The notes beneath the pieces were generated by a model. That model worked only from the letters and a program-made list of their open reading frames with translations. It did no database searches and was not told where the DNA came from. 64,000 bases of DNA from Lascolabacillus massiliensis (lineage in GTDB: Bacteria > Bacteroidota > Bacteroidia > Bacteroidales > Dysgonomonadaceae), in assembly GCF_001282625.1 (NCBI RefSeq), contig NZ_CTEJ01000002.1:1490501-1554500 (forward strand), in the 5' to 3' direction. Positions 8,836-17,998 of the stretch are shown here, piece by piece (within the stretch, counting starts at the first letter, position 1; every line of letters begins with the position of its first letter). Position numbers and translations under genes: made by a program.

Positions 8836-10057
8836 ATAAAGTTTTGTAGAGCGCTGCAACCTTCTTCTGTTCATATATACTCATAACCTTTTCACGTGAA
8901 TTATATGAAAGTGTCTCAGCATCAGCCTCAAAAAGAGTCCAATTTATCCCTTTGGCAAGATCCTCTGAACTTTTGTATTCGGCTACATAACCGGTTAATT
9001 TATGATCTATCATCTCAGGAATTCCACCAATATTAAAACCAACGCAGGGAGTGCCTGAAGACATAGCTTCCATAATAGTGTTTGGAAGATTCTCCTGCAG
9101 TGATGGAGTTATATATACATCAGCTGCATTATATATATCAGGCATCTTGTCAGAGTCTATATAACCCATACAGATAGAGGGGGAAGACAGTCTATCTGCA
9201 ATCTCAGCGCCTTCGTTTCCTGCAATAAGAAATACTATTTTATCCTTAATTTCGGATGCAATTAACCTAGAAGCATTTATCAAGTAATCAGTTCCCTTAC
9301 GTTTATCAGAAGCTTTTGCTGCAGCAAACAGGAGTAGTTTTTTATCCGTAGGAAGATTTAGCTTCTCCCTAATAAGCAATTTGTCCTTCGGCTTATACAA
9401 ATCTGTGTCAATAGGATTGGGTACAGAAACAATCTTATGTCCATTAGTTAATGGGCTTTTCTCTGCCAGCTTTTTCAACCAGTCACTGCATGCTACAAAA
9501 GTGATATTGCCTTTTGAGTATATATCTTTCTTCTTATTAAATATCAAATTCGAAAGATCCTTATCAGAAGGATTTGCAATATATGGACACCTCCCGCAAG
9601 AGTTCTCATATTTATTACAATCTCCTGAATGATGACAAATACCTGTGAATGGCCACATATCGTGCATAGTCCACACTACTTTTTTCCCCGATAGAAGAAT
9701 CTTCTCAATCTCCTTAATTGATAACATACCTTGATTAATCCAGTGCAGATGAATTACATCAGCATTCTTGAATTCATCAAGTTCAGTGATTGATAAACCT
9801 GTATTTGCAATTGAAATATCAAATAGAAATTTTCTTGAGAGATGATTATAAAGGAATATTTCACCTCTTTCACGGTAAAAATTCCACCTGTTATTAAGTT
9901 TACTTCCTCCCTGTATTACTTTAAGATTATCAGATCTTTTATCACAGACTAGCATTTTAGCGTTTTCACCTTCAGAGTTTAGAGCATACATCAAACGGTA
10001 TGCAGCAATTGCAGCACCTCCATGAACGTCAGATTTGCTGATCATCAGGATATTCAT
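8825..10057 (-). CDS. Glycosyltransferase family 4
   Basis: This 410-residue GT-B enzyme has an N-terminal Gly-rich loop (SDVHGGAAIAAYRLMYAL), a family-typical IHLHWINQG and VVWTMHDMWPFTG in the acceptor domain, and a C-terminal nucleotide-sugar domain. The latter shows the retaining GT4 signature YITPSLQENLPNTIMEAMSSGTP, with its Glu residues. The Cys-rich stretch CHHSGDCNKYENSCGRCP at about 130-155 is common in WcaC-like members and could bind metal. It is embedded in the glycan block with 3-base and overlapping junctions, so it probably builds the same glycan as its neighbours. Confidence 0.9.
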   Translation of the reverse strand: MNILMISKSDVHGGAAIAAYRLMYALNSEGENAKMLVCDKRSDNLKVIQGGSKLNNRWNFYRERGEIFLYNHLSRKFLFDISIANTGLSITELDEFKNADVIHLHWINQGMLSIKEIEKILLSGKKVVWTMHDMWPFTGICHHSGDCNKYENSCGRCPYIANPSDKDLSNLIFNKKKDIYSKGNITFVACSDWLKKLAEKSPLTNGHKIVSVPNPIDTDLYKPKDKLLIREKLNLPTDKKLLLFAAAKASDKRKGTDYLINASRLIASEIKDKIVFLIAGNEGAEIADRLSSPSICMGYIDSDKMPDIYNAADVYITPSLQENLPNTIMEAMSSGTPCVGFNIGGIPEMIDHKLTGYVAEYKSSEDLAKGINWTLFEADAETLSYNSREKVMSIYEQKKVAALYKTLYEG

Positions 10058-10060
10058 AAC

Positions 10061-10957
10061 CTATCTGCTTCTTAAAAATCTGTTTATCCTTCTTTTTAAC
10101 TTTGCTCTAAATGAGTTTGTTTGACCGTAATATTTCATAATTGCTCTTCTGGCTTTCTTGTTCTCACTGATTTCAGGGATATTAATATTCAATTTCCCTT
10201 TATACAGGTCAGTACTGTAGATATCATCGCTTCCGCTATGAATCCCGCTACCGTCAAAGCCAATATTTCTTACAAGAGACCTGCCAGCATTCAGTGAGAG
10301 TATATCATTCAGAAAAAGCGTAGCATTCCATCTAATAGCCCAGGAGTCGTTCTCACCATTTACCTGCCTCTTCAGCATTCTTGTAAAAGGATATTTGCCA
10401 TTAAAATCAAACTGTTTTGAAAGCTTACGCCTCTTTATTTCGTTCAGCAACTCTTTCCCATCAGGGTTGAAAAGTTTCCATGCTCTTTTCCATGTTGCCC
10501 ATCCCCAGCTGCCTGTCCATTTAATTAAGAAAGACTCTGGCAGTTCTTCTATAGGGAAGATAAACCCCTGAATATGACCAATTCTATCCTCATCCTCAAA
10601 CCTATCCAAAGCCTCATTCATAAAAGTGAGAAAATGAGGTGCAGTAATCAAGTCATCCTCCAGAACGATAACTTTGCCGTGCTCATTTATAATTCTGGTA
10701 ACTCCCTGAATTATGTTTTTCGCTAACCCAATATTATTGCCATTCTCAATAATACAGATCTTCTTAAATCCATCAATTGAGTGTATAATCCTTCGAACTT
10801 CCTTAACATCATTTTTATCAGAATTATTCTTATACCCATCCGAAAAGATGTATAATTCAGTTTCACTACAAAGCTTATTATTCATTAAAGCTTCCAGTGT
10901 TTGCTTTGTATGTGATGGTCGGTTATAAGTAAACAGAAGAACAGGTGCTAGAGACAT
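10061..10957 (-). CDS. Glycosyltransferase, GT2/GNT-I-like
   Basis: This 298-residue protein begins with APVLLFTYNRPSHTKQTLEAL, a GT-A start typical of a Bacteroidota family related to GT2 and GNT-I. The metal-binding acidic cluster is VIVLEDDLITAPHFL at about residues 94-108. A Trp-rich stretch (WTGSWGWATWKRAW) follows and is characteristic of this family. The C-terminus is basic (FRAKLKRRINRFLRSR), suggesting membrane-surface association. It lies 3 bases before the GT4 gene and 5 bases after the WalJ-like gene. Confidence 0.85.
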   Translation of the reverse strand: MSLAPVLLFTYNRPSHTKQTLEALMNNKLCSETELYIFSDGYKNNSDKNDVKEVRRIIHSIDGFKKICIIENGNNIGLAKNIIQGVTRIINEHGKVIVLEDDLITAPHFLTFMNEALDRFEDEDRIGHIQGFIFPIEELPESFLIKWTGSWGWATWKRAWKLFNPDGKELLNEIKRRKLSKQFDFNGKYPFTRMLKRQVNGENDSWAIRWNATLFLNDILSLNAGRSLVRNIGFDGSGIHSGSDDIYSTDLYKGKLNINIPEISENKKARRAIMKYYGQTNSFRAKLKRRINRFLRSR

Positions 10958-10962
10958 TTGGT

Positions 10963-11787
10963 TTAGAATTCAATTTTTGCTGATAAAACATTTCTCTCGA
11001 GAACGTGAAGGTCAACATGTTGTCCCACCTCTATACCCTTTAGTGACAGCTGATCCCTTGTAGTATTAAATGCAAGTTCAGGGTTATTATTATCACCACT
11101 CAAATGGCATAACCATATATTGCGTAATTCAGATGTAAAATTATTAGCAAGAAACTCCGCTATCTGGCGATTACTTAAATGTCCTGTACCTGAAGTAATC
11201 CTTTTTTTAAGGTGCCATGGATACCTGCCATTATGAAGCATCTCTTCATCATAATTACTCTCAATTACCAGCTGATTAGCCTTACAGATATAGTGGGCTA
11301 CCTCATCAGTTATAGCACCCACATCTGTTGCCACTGTCATTCTTTGACCACCGAATTCCAGATAATAACCTGCGTTATCATTGCTGTCGTGAGGCACATC
11401 AAACGGTGTTATCCTAAAGTCCTCAATCTGAAAAGTTTTACCTTTTTCTATATATTTTGCCGATCCATTTAGTCTGTAATTAATAAATGGATTGTTCTTT
11501 ATACCTTTATGTACTTCCCGTGTTGCATAAATTGGGATGTGCATTTTTTCTCCAAGCTGCCCAACCGATTTAATATGGTCGTAATGATCATGTGTAATCA
11601 GAACAGCCATTATAGTAGAGATATCCACACCATACTCAGCCAATCTTTTTTTTATAATACGAGGACCAATTCCCGCATCAATTAAAATTCCATAGTATGA
11701 ATTTCCTAAATAATAACAATTACCACAACTGCCACTACTCAGGCTGAAAAAAGAGAATCGTTCCGACGGGAAAAGTTTGTACTGCAT
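10963..11787 (-). CDS. WalJ/YycJ-type MBL-fold hydrolase
   Basis: This is a metallo-beta-lactamase-fold protein with the motif LITHDHYDHIKSV (His-x-His-x-Asp-His) and the YycJ/WalJ-type start FFSLSSGSCGNCYYLGN. Further metal ligands are likely at DVPHDS and at the C-terminal LCHLSGDNN. In Firmicutes WalJ has been linked to cell-wall regulation and DNA repair; in Bacteroidota the role is not established. It is positioned between dpp4 and the glycosyltransferase block with a 5-base gap downstream, so it is co-transcribed with them. Confidence 0.88.
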   Translation of the reverse strand: MQYKLFPSERFSFFSLSSGSCGNCYYLGNSYYGILIDAGIGPRIIKKRLAEYGVDISTIMAVLITHDHYDHIKSVGQLGEKMHIPIYATREVHKGIKNNPFINYRLNGSAKYIEKGKTFQIEDFRITPFDVPHDSNDNAGYYLEFGGQRMTVATDVGAITDEVAHYICKANQLVIESNYDEEMLHNGRYPWHLKKRITSGTGHLSNRQIAEFLANNFTSELRNIWLCHLSGDNNNPELAFNTTRDQLSLKGIEVGQHVDLHVLERNVLSAKIEF

Positions 11788-11821
11788 ATTATCTACAAAG
11801 ATAACAAGTTTTCAGCTACCA

Positions 11822-13981
11822 TCAATCAGTGTATATAAAATCGTCAAAATAGCGGGTAATATGTTCATGAAGGTGAACACGATCAGCACCTGTCATATTA
11901 TGTCCATGTCCCGGATATATAAAGAAGTCAGGATGCACCCCTTCTTTTATACAAGCTCTGATAAACTGATTGCTGTGTTGCATAACAACAGTAGGATCTT
12001 CATCCCCGTGTATTATAAGCAGTCTCGATTTCAGCCTATCAACCTTATTCAATAAACTTGATTCTTCGTAACCTTCCGGATTCTCCTGAGGCATATCCAT
12101 ATATCTCTCACCATACATAACTTCATAATAGCGCCAATCGGTTACTGGTCCCCCCGCAACACCAACCTTAAACAGATCAGGATATCGAATCAGCATATTT
12201 ATAGTCATAAATCCACCATAACTCCATCCATGAATTCCCATTTTGTTACTATCAACATAGGGAAGAGATTTCAGAAACTCAACACCCTTCAACTGGTCTT
12301 TAGCTTCTTCAACACCCAACTGCCTATGTGTCACACTCTCAAACTCAAAACCACGGTATGCAGTTCCACGGTTATCCATTACAAAAACAAGATAACCTTT
12401 CTGAGCCATGTATAGCTCCCATCCACCAGACCCGTATCTCCAGCGGTTGTTTACCATTTGTGAATGAGGACCACCATATACGTATACAGCAACCGGATAC
12501 TTCTTAGTCTCATCAAAATCAGCGGGTTTAACCAATCTGTAGTAAAGATCACTCTCACCATCGGCCGCTTTTATTATTCCAATTTCTACAGATGGAACAT
12601 TATAGCCCTCGAATGGATTCTTTGAAAAAGAGAGAAGATCAGACTTCTGATTACGTGTGTCAATTAAACTCAGTTGTCCTGGATTATCGTGTGCCGAAAG
12701 GCGATCAATAAGATATCTGCCTGATAAGCTTAATGTTGCAGAATGAGTACCAGGAAAAGAACTGTGCTGTGTAATCTTACCATTCTTTAAGTTAACACTA
12801 TGTATGTGACGTTCAATAGGATTTGGATTAGTAGATACAAAATATAGATTACTTCCACTATTATCAAAACCTATAATATCAATCACCTCCCACTCACCTG
12901 AAGTAAGCTGTTTTATCAAATCCCCGGAAGTATTATATAGGTAGAGATGATTATATCCATCCCTGTTACTTTGACAAATAAACTGATCCTTGTTACTTTT
13001 TACGAATAAAATAGGATTAAGAGGTTCAACATATTTGGTATGCTTCTCATCAAACAGCATCTCTTCAAGATCACCTGAAGTTGAATTGTACCGGTTCAAT
13101 CTCATGTGATTTTGCTCCCTGTTTAGTTCTGCAATATAAATATGTTCACCGTCAGGACTCCATGAGATATTTGTCAGATAATGATCATCGGGCTCACCTG
13201 TTTCCAGAAAGTTAACCTGATCAATGTCGATATCATAAACTCCAACTGTTACCTGATGACTTGTCATTCCCGCCATAGGGTATTTCTGAGGTTTTAATTC
13301 GGCCACTCTGGCTGACATGTCGACAATGGGATAGGAGGTAACCATAGATTCGTCCATTCGGTAGAATGCAACTTTATTACTCTCTGGTGACCAGAATATC
13401 CCGCTATTTATACCAAATTCATTTCTGTGTACAGACTGCCCGTTTAATATATCCTCGCAAACATCATTGGTTATCTGTTTTTCAATTCCATTTTTATCCA
13501 TCAGAAAAAGATTGTTCCCTTTTGTGTAGGCCAGCAACTCATTATCAGGTGATAAAATGTGGTTATCACTCGATTCCGGATAACTGAAGTAAACAGTAAC
13601 AATCTTTTTATAATAATCAAAAACTCCTACACCATTGCCGGTATAAAATCTTACTGCAGAGCTGCCATCTGAAGAGAAAGTAATAGAAGTTACTTTACCT
13701 TGATCTTCATTTATTTTAGCTCTAATATCTTCATATGAAAAAAGGAATGACTTCTCTCTTAATTTTGCAGGATTTCTATAAATCCATACAGAATCATTTT
13801 CAGTTTCTATCAGGCTGTTCCCACTCCAAAGATAGTTAACCGGTATACGCGGAACATAGTTTCTATACTCATTTCCACCCGGGATGAGTTGTTCCAGGGT
13901 TAATAAGTCTGTAGATTGTGCATTAGTGCCAATAGAAAAAGTCAGTGCAAACAGTAAAGTAAATAACGAGAGTCTTTTCAT
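11822..13981 (-). CDS. Dipeptidyl peptidase IV (S9B), exported
   Basis: This prolyl-specific serine peptidase removes X-Pro or X-Ala dipeptides from peptides. I choose the ATG at 13981: it gives a clean signal peptide (MKRLSLFTLLFALTFSIGTNAQ) and a 4-base gap to the upstream stop, whereas the longer reading would overlap it. The 719-residue protein has the DPP4 beta-propeller (residues about 40-460) and an alpha/beta-hydrolase domain with nucleophile HGWSYGG, Asp in GDEDPTV and His in GHGHNM. The double-Glu DPP4-specific motif is probably the EF/ES region of the propeller. It likely acts in the periplasm on imported peptides, in keeping with a proteolytic lifestyle. Confidence 0.94.
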   Translation of the reverse strand: MKRLSLFTLLFALTFSIGTNAQSTDLLTLEQLIPGGNEYRNYVPRIPVNYLWSGNSLIETENDSVWIYRNPAKLREKSFLFSYEDIRAKINEDQGKVTSITFSSDGSSAVRFYTGNGVGVFDYYKKIVTVYFSYPESSDNHILSPDNELLAYTKGNNLFLMDKNGIEKQITNDVCEDILNGQSVHRNEFGINSGIFWSPESNKVAFYRMDESMVTSYPIVDMSARVAELKPQKYPMAGMTSHQVTVGVYDIDIDQVNFLETGEPDDHYLTNISWSPDGEHIYIAELNREQNHMRLNRYNSTSGDLEEMLFDEKHTKYVEPLNPILFVKSNKDQFICQSNRDGYNHLYLYNTSGDLIKQLTSGEWEVIDIIGFDNSGSNLYFVSTNPNPIERHIHSVNLKNGKITQHSSFPGTHSATLSLSGRYLIDRLSAHDNPGQLSLIDTRNQKSDLLSFSKNPFEGYNVPSVEIGIIKAADGESDLYYRLVKPADFDETKKYPVAVYVYGGPHSQMVNNRWRYGSGGWELYMAQKGYLVFVMDNRGTAYRGFEFESVTHRQLGVEEAKDQLKGVEFLKSLPYVDSNKMGIHGWSYGGFMTINMLIRYPDLFKVGVAGGPVTDWRYYEVMYGERYMDMPQENPEGYEESSLLNKVDRLKSRLLIIHGDEDPTVVMQHSNQFIRACIKEGVHPDFFIYPGHGHNMTGADRVHLHEHITRYFDDFIYTD

Positions 13982-13985
13982 TGTA

Positions 13986-14936
13986 TTAAAAAGTTTTTTC
14001 CGAAAGAGTCTTAACAGTCCTATTATAGTTCTCAATAATATCTTTTACAACCATCGAAGCAGGTATTATTTCTTTTATATCAGATGCAATCTGCCCAATT
14101 TCCAGCTCACCTTCATTCAGGTCACCTTCAAAAATACCCCTCTTTGATCGTCCCCTTCCCAGATATGCACGCAACTCTTCAGCTGATGCACCTTTATCCT
14201 CCATTTCCTGCACCTGTTTATAGAACTCATTCTTTATCAAACGTACAGGAGTCACCTTTTTAAGAGCTACAATGGTATCACCCTCGTTGAGATTTATACA
14301 TTTCTGTTTGAAAGCATCGCTGGCTGAACTCTCTAATGTTAGAGCGAAGCGTGTTCCCACCTGAACACCTTCTGCACCAAGAGCCATAACTGCAGCCATT
14401 GACTCACCCGATGAGATGCCCCCTGCAGCAATTAATGGCAAGTCAGTAGCCTTTCTTACCTGAGGAATAAGTGCAATTGTTGTTGTCTCTTCTCTACCAT
14501 TATGACCGCCCGCTTCAAAGCCTTCTGCCACAACTGCATCAACACCCGCCTCAGTAGCTTTCATTGCAAACTTAGAGCTCGATACCACATGAGCCACCAA
14601 TATACCCTCATCCTTTAGTTTTGATGTCCATGTTTTCGGGTTACCTGCTGAAGTAAATACAATTGGAACTTTCTCTTCAATAACAATTTGCATTATCTCC
14701 TCAATTTGAGGATACATAAGAGGTATGTTAACGCCAAATGGTCTATCTGTAGCTTTTTTACACTTCTGAATATGTTCACGCAACGTGTCCGGATGCATCG
14801 ATCCCGCACCAATTAAGCCCAATCCTCCGGAGTTGCTTACAGCCGATGCAAGTCTCCATCCACTGCACCACACCATCCCGGCCTGGATTATAGGATATTC
14901 TATCCCAAAAAGGGAGCACACTCTGTTTCTGTTCAT
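13986..14936 (-). CDS. Nitronate monooxygenase / FabK-like FMN oxidoreductase
   Basis: This 316-residue TIM-barrel FMN protein belongs to the NMO/FabK family. The N-terminal IEYPIIQAGMVWCSGWRLA, the phosphate-binding AEGFEAGGHNG, and GGISSGESMAAVMALGAEGVQVGTRF are all present. Family members are either nitronate monooxygenases or FabK-type enoyl-ACP reductases. The HNG motif and overall length fit both, and the sequence alone does not decide. It is the first gene of an eight-gene minus-strand unit, 4 bases before dpp4. Confidence 0.88.
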   Translation of the reverse strand: MNRNRVCSLFGIEYPIIQAGMVWCSGWRLASAVSNSGGLGLIGAGSMHPDTLREHIQKCKKATDRPFGVNIPLMYPQIEEIMQIVIEEKVPIVFTSAGNPKTWTSKLKDEGILVAHVVSSSKFAMKATEAGVDAVVAEGFEAGGHNGREETTTIALIPQVRKATDLPLIAAGGISSGESMAAVMALGAEGVQVGTRFALTLESSASDAFKQKCINLNEGDTIVALKKVTPVRLIKNEFYKQVQEMEDKGASAEELRAYLGRGRSKRGIFEGDLNEGELEIGQIASDIKEIIPASMVVKDIIENYNRTVKTLSEKTF

Positions 14937-15009
14937 TATATTGTAATTTGATTTATTCCCGGTAATTCTGAATTATATCTTTTTCAGGTGCCACACTATT
15001 GCCGGAGTG

Positions 15010-15017
15010 CAAAGATA
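15010..15017 (-). promoter_or_regulatory. -7 promoter element of the minus-strand unit starting with the NMO/FabK gene
   Basis: CAAAGATA on the plus strand reads TATCTTTG on the minus strand, a perfect TAnnTTTG. It lies about 74 bases before the ATG at 14936. No other convincing -7 element is seen at internal gene junctions down to 6.8 kb. Confidence 0.6.
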
Positions 15018-15066
15018 ACAATAACTCCATTTTATTAGAACTCATTTTTATTTTGATTTTTTTTAG

Positions 15067-15074
15067 TAGCTTTG
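15067..15074 (+). promoter_or_regulatory. -7 promoter element of purD
   Basis: TAGCTTTG matches TAnnTTTG, 31 bases before the ATG at 15105. It also argues against a start at 15072, which lies inside the promoter. Confidence 0.6.
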
Positions 15075-15104
15075 TATAAACTTCTAAATATAACTATAGA
15101 TTAT

Positions 15105-16385
15105 ATGAACGTCCTTATTCTTGGATCCGGTGGTCGGGAGCACGCTTTAGCTTGGAAAATCCGAAAGAGCAGCTACTTAAACAATCTCTACATAGCTCCA
15201 GGTAATGCAGGAACAGCTATGCTTGGGACAAATGTCCCTTTCAGTGTAACAGATTTTGCATCAATGAAGGAATTCTCTTTAAGTCACGACATAGACATGA
15301 TTGTTGTTGGCCCTGAAGATCCTCTCGTTCAGGGAGTCTATGATTTTTTCCATGATGATGAGGATATATGTCATATTGCTGTAATTGGTCCCTCCCGCGA
15401 TGGAGCTCAACTGGAAGGCAGTAAGGATTTCGCCAAGAAGTTTATGTTCCGTAACAACATCCCTACGGCACTTTATAAAACAGTTACACTTGATAATATT
15501 GCTGAAGGCAACTCTTTTCTAAACACACTCCATGCACCCTATGTGCTTAAAGCAGATGGATTGGCTGCAGGAAAAGGGGTTCTGATAATTGAAGACCTGG
15601 ATACTGCAAAACAGAAGTTAAAAGAGATCCTTGACGGTAAATTCGGAACAGCCGGCAAGAAAGTAGTAATAGAAGAGTTCATGTCAGGAATTGAGTGTTC
15701 AGTATTCGTACTTACTGATGGCACTTCATATAAAATACTTCCTGTTGCCAAAGACTATAAACGTATAGGTGAGGGCGATACAGGTTTAAATACCGGAGGA
15801 ATGGGTGCAGTATCTCCAGTACCTTTTGCTGATGATGAGTTCATGGGAAAAGTGAGAACAAGAATTGTTGAACCAACAGTAGAAGGTCTCAAAAAAGAAA
15901 ATATTGATTATAAAGGTTTTATCTTTATCGGACTGATTAATGTGCAGGGAGAACCTAAAGTAATTGAATATAATGTTAGAATGGGAGATCCTGAGTCAGA
16001 AGTTGTAATCCCTCTGATTAAGTCAGACCTTCTCGACCTGTTTATTTCAGTAACTACAGAGACATTAGATCAGAAACAGCTCGAAATTGATAATAGATGT
16101 GCAGCCACCATCATGATGGTTTCAGGAGGATATCCTGAAGCCTATGAAAAAGGGAAAATTATTACGGGCCTCGATACTGTTACAGACAGCATTGTCTTTC
16201 ATGCCGGCACATCAACACTCGATGGTCAGGTAATCTCTTCAGGTGGGCGTGTATTGTCAGTCACATCATATGGCAACAGTATTGAAGAAGCCCTGGAAAC
16301 TTCATATAAAAATATCGAGAAAATAGATTTTGATAAAAGCTATTACAGAAAAGATATTGGTTTTGATCTACAATCCGATATTTAA
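15105..16385 (+). CDS. purD: Phosphoribosylamine--glycine ligase
   Basis: PurD joins phosphoribosylamine and glycine with ATP in step 2 of purine synthesis. The ATG at 15105 gives the family's canonical start [18 protein letters not shown] and 426 residues. The ATP-grasp domain is present: [30 protein letters not shown], and the metal-binding [10 protein letters not shown]. This gene has its own promoter and is followed closely (11 bases) by an uncharacterised membrane protein. Another pathway member, purN, is at 25.3 kb, so the purine genes are scattered. Confidence 0.97.
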   Translation: MNVLILGSGGREHALAWKIRKSSYLNNLYIAPGNAGTAMLGTNVPFSVTDFASMKEFSLSHDIDMIVVGPEDPLVQGVYDFFHDDEDICHIAVIGPSRDGAQLEGSKDFAKKFMFRNNIPTALYKTVTLDNIAEGNSFLNTLHAPYVLKADGLAAGKGVLIIEDLDTAKQKLKEILDGKFGTAGKKVVIEEFMSGIECSVFVLTDGTSYKILPVAKDYKRIGEGDTGLNTGGMGAVSPVPFADDEFMGKVRTRIVEPTVEGLKKENIDYKGFIFIGLINVQGEPKVIEYNVRMGDPESEVVIPLIKSDLLDLFISVTTETLDQKQLEIDNRCAATIMMVSGGYPEAYEKGKIITGLDTVTDSIVFHAGTSTLDGQVISSGGRVLSVTSYGNSIEEALETSYKNIEKIDFDKSYYRKDIGFDLQSDI

Positions 16386-16396
16386 ATAATCAGCTG

Positions 16397-17455
16397 ATGC
16401 ATCCTGTTGTAAAATCCTTTCGTAACAATTTCGTTGAGGGACGTTTTGCTATAGTGCTTACAACCCTTTTCGTAATTGTAATGAGAGTTGTGCTGTTTTA
16501 CAAAAAGGGATTACCTGAAATTAGCGTTGCAGACGATAACTACCTTTGGGATTATATATCACATCTGTTTGATAACCCCTTAATATCATTCATATCATCC
16601 ACTATATCTGTAATTATAATTTCGTGGTTGCTCTTCACTATCAACAACAGATACAGCATCATCCGTTCTCGCTCTAATCTGCCATTTATAGTACCACTAT
16701 ATTTCCTGAGTCTGCACCCATACTGTTTGGTGATGACAGGCAACTATATTGCAATAATATTTATCCTTTTCTCTTTCATCCCACTGTTAGAGTCCTATCA
16801 GAAACCAAATTCATATCTCTACTCATTCAGGTCATCCGTTCTCATAGCGGTAGCATCTCTTTTTCAGATTTATGCACTCTTTTTAATCACATTATGGTGG
16901 ATAGGTGAAAGAACAATGCGAGGTCCCCAGTTACACTCTTTCCTTGCCTCAATATTTGGTGCCTTTCTTGTATATATTTCACTGTTTTCTTACTGTTTTG
17001 TTATTGATGATATTCAGGCATTCCTGTTTCCTTTAGCCAATCTGATAAAATTCTCCATACCTGACTTACCAACATACAATATTTTTGAATGGTTGTCAGT
17101 AGTATTTATTGCTGTTTTCTATATCATAAACATAATCTTTAGTGCAAACGAGTATGCGCGCGACAAAGTGATCACACTTAACCTGATGCAGTTCATGATT
17201 TACCTTATCATCATTTTGTTGCTATTGCAGATTGTATATTGGAAAGAGACACTCTTCTTTATGCTCCTATCAGTATCCATGTTATCTCTGATATGTTCAT
17301 ATTTCTATTCCAGGACAACATCCAAAACGCATATCTACATTGCATATTCAATGATACTTATATTGCTCCTTTTTTATCTGTCGCATATTTTCCCTGATAC
17401 ATTTCTGATAGCCCAAAACCTAAAAACAATATCCACTTTTCAGTTGTTTATTTAG
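16397..17455 (+). CDS. Uncharacterised polytopic membrane protein
   Basis: This 352-residue protein has roughly nine or ten hydrophobic segments and short loops, with a charged N-terminus (HPVVKSFRNNFVEGRF). I do not recognise catalytic or transport motifs. Proteins of this type next to purD occur in Bacteroidota, and it may belong to the DUF6427 family, but I am not certain of that. It is 11 bases after purD and about 42 bases before the DUF4251 gene, so it probably shares the purD transcript. Its aromatic, Ser/Thr-rich helices and lack of acidic residues in the membrane argue against an ion-driven transporter, but this is weak. Confidence 0.8.
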   Translation: MHPVVKSFRNNFVEGRFAIVLTTLFVIVMRVVLFYKKGLPEISVADDNYLWDYISHLFDNPLISFISSTISVIIISWLLFTINNRYSIIRSRSNLPFIVPLYFLSLHPYCLVMTGNYIAIIFILFSFIPLLESYQKPNSYLYSFRSSVLIAVASLFQIYALFLITLWWIGERTMRGPQLHSFLASIFGAFLVYISLFSYCFVIDDIQAFLFPLANLIKFSIPDLPTYNIFEWLSVVFIAVFYIINIIFSANEYARDKVITLNLMQFMIYLIIILLLLQIVYWKETLFFMLLSVSMLSLICSYFYSRTTSKTHIYIAYSMILILLLFYLSHIFPDTFLIAQNLKTISTFQLFI

Positions 17456-17487
17456 TGTGTCCAATTGAATATCAGATAAATAGTTAT

Positions 17488-17496
17488 GGAGGTGAT
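17488..17496 (+). promoter_or_regulatory. Strong Shine-Dalgarno site before the DUF4251 gene
   Basis: GGAGGTGAT is a nine-base match to the 16S anti-SD end, with the GGAGG core ending 5 bases before the ATG at 17498. It settles the start at 17498 rather than the in-frame ATG at 17486, whose own codons overlap this site. Such sites are rare in this phylum and I see no other of this strength at the gene starts I inspected. Confidence 0.75.
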
Positions 17497-17497
17497 T

Positions 17498-17992
17498 ATG
17501 AAAAGGATAACAATTAATGGTCTGTTTTTACTTCTAACCATTCTACTCTTTTCTGCTTGCGGAAGCGCACAAACAGCAGCAGAAAAAGCACAATTAGCTG
17601 AAGAAATTGAAAATGCTGTTCAAATGCCAAACTTTACCTTCGAGGCAACTTATGCATATCCATCCGGATTCAAATCAATCTACCTTTCTCCCTACTATTC
17701 AGTAAAGGTCTCAGCAGATACTGTACAAGCCCATTTACCATATTACGGTAGAGCCTACACTGCTCCCATGGATCCTCGCGAAGGTGGTTATTTGTTTACA
17801 AGTACAGATTTTGAGTATCAGATTAATCCCGGTAAAAAAGCCGGCAACTGGTTAGTGAATATTCTTATTAACGATCTCGATCGACAGGTAGTGTTCAACT
17901 TTGATATATTTGAAAACGGAACCGGGCGGTTGAGCGTAAATGATGTCAACCGCCAGGCGATTTCGTTTCAGGGAAATGTAACTGCTAATTAA
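17498..17992 (+). CDS. DUF4251 lipoprotein
   Basis: This is a small exported lipoprotein: MKRITINGLFLLLTILLFSACG is a lipoprotein signal with Cys21 or 22 as the lipidated residue. The mature part is a single DUF4251 domain, a Bacteroidota-specific beta-rich fold. Its features include NFTFEATYAYPSGFKSIYLSPYYSVKV, LPYYGRAYTAPMDP and the ending DVNRQAISFQGNV. The function is unknown. Its start is set by a strong Shine-Dalgarno site. It is convergent with the alkaline phosphatase gene; 6 bases separate the stops. Confidence 0.9.
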   Translation: MKRITINGLFLLLTILLFSACGSAQTAAEKAQLAEEIENAVQMPNFTFEATYAYPSGFKSIYLSPYYSVKVSADTVQAHLPYYGRAYTAPMDPREGGYLFTSTDFEYQINPGKKAGNWLVNILINDLDRQVVFNFDIFENGTGRLSVNDVNRQAISFQGNVTAN

Positions 17993-17998
17993 GAACAG

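Noticed and set aside
8653-8886. Short plus-strand frame opposite the methyltransferase and glycosyltransferase genes
   Set aside because: Opposite strand of a well-supported, overlapping gene pair, with no motif.
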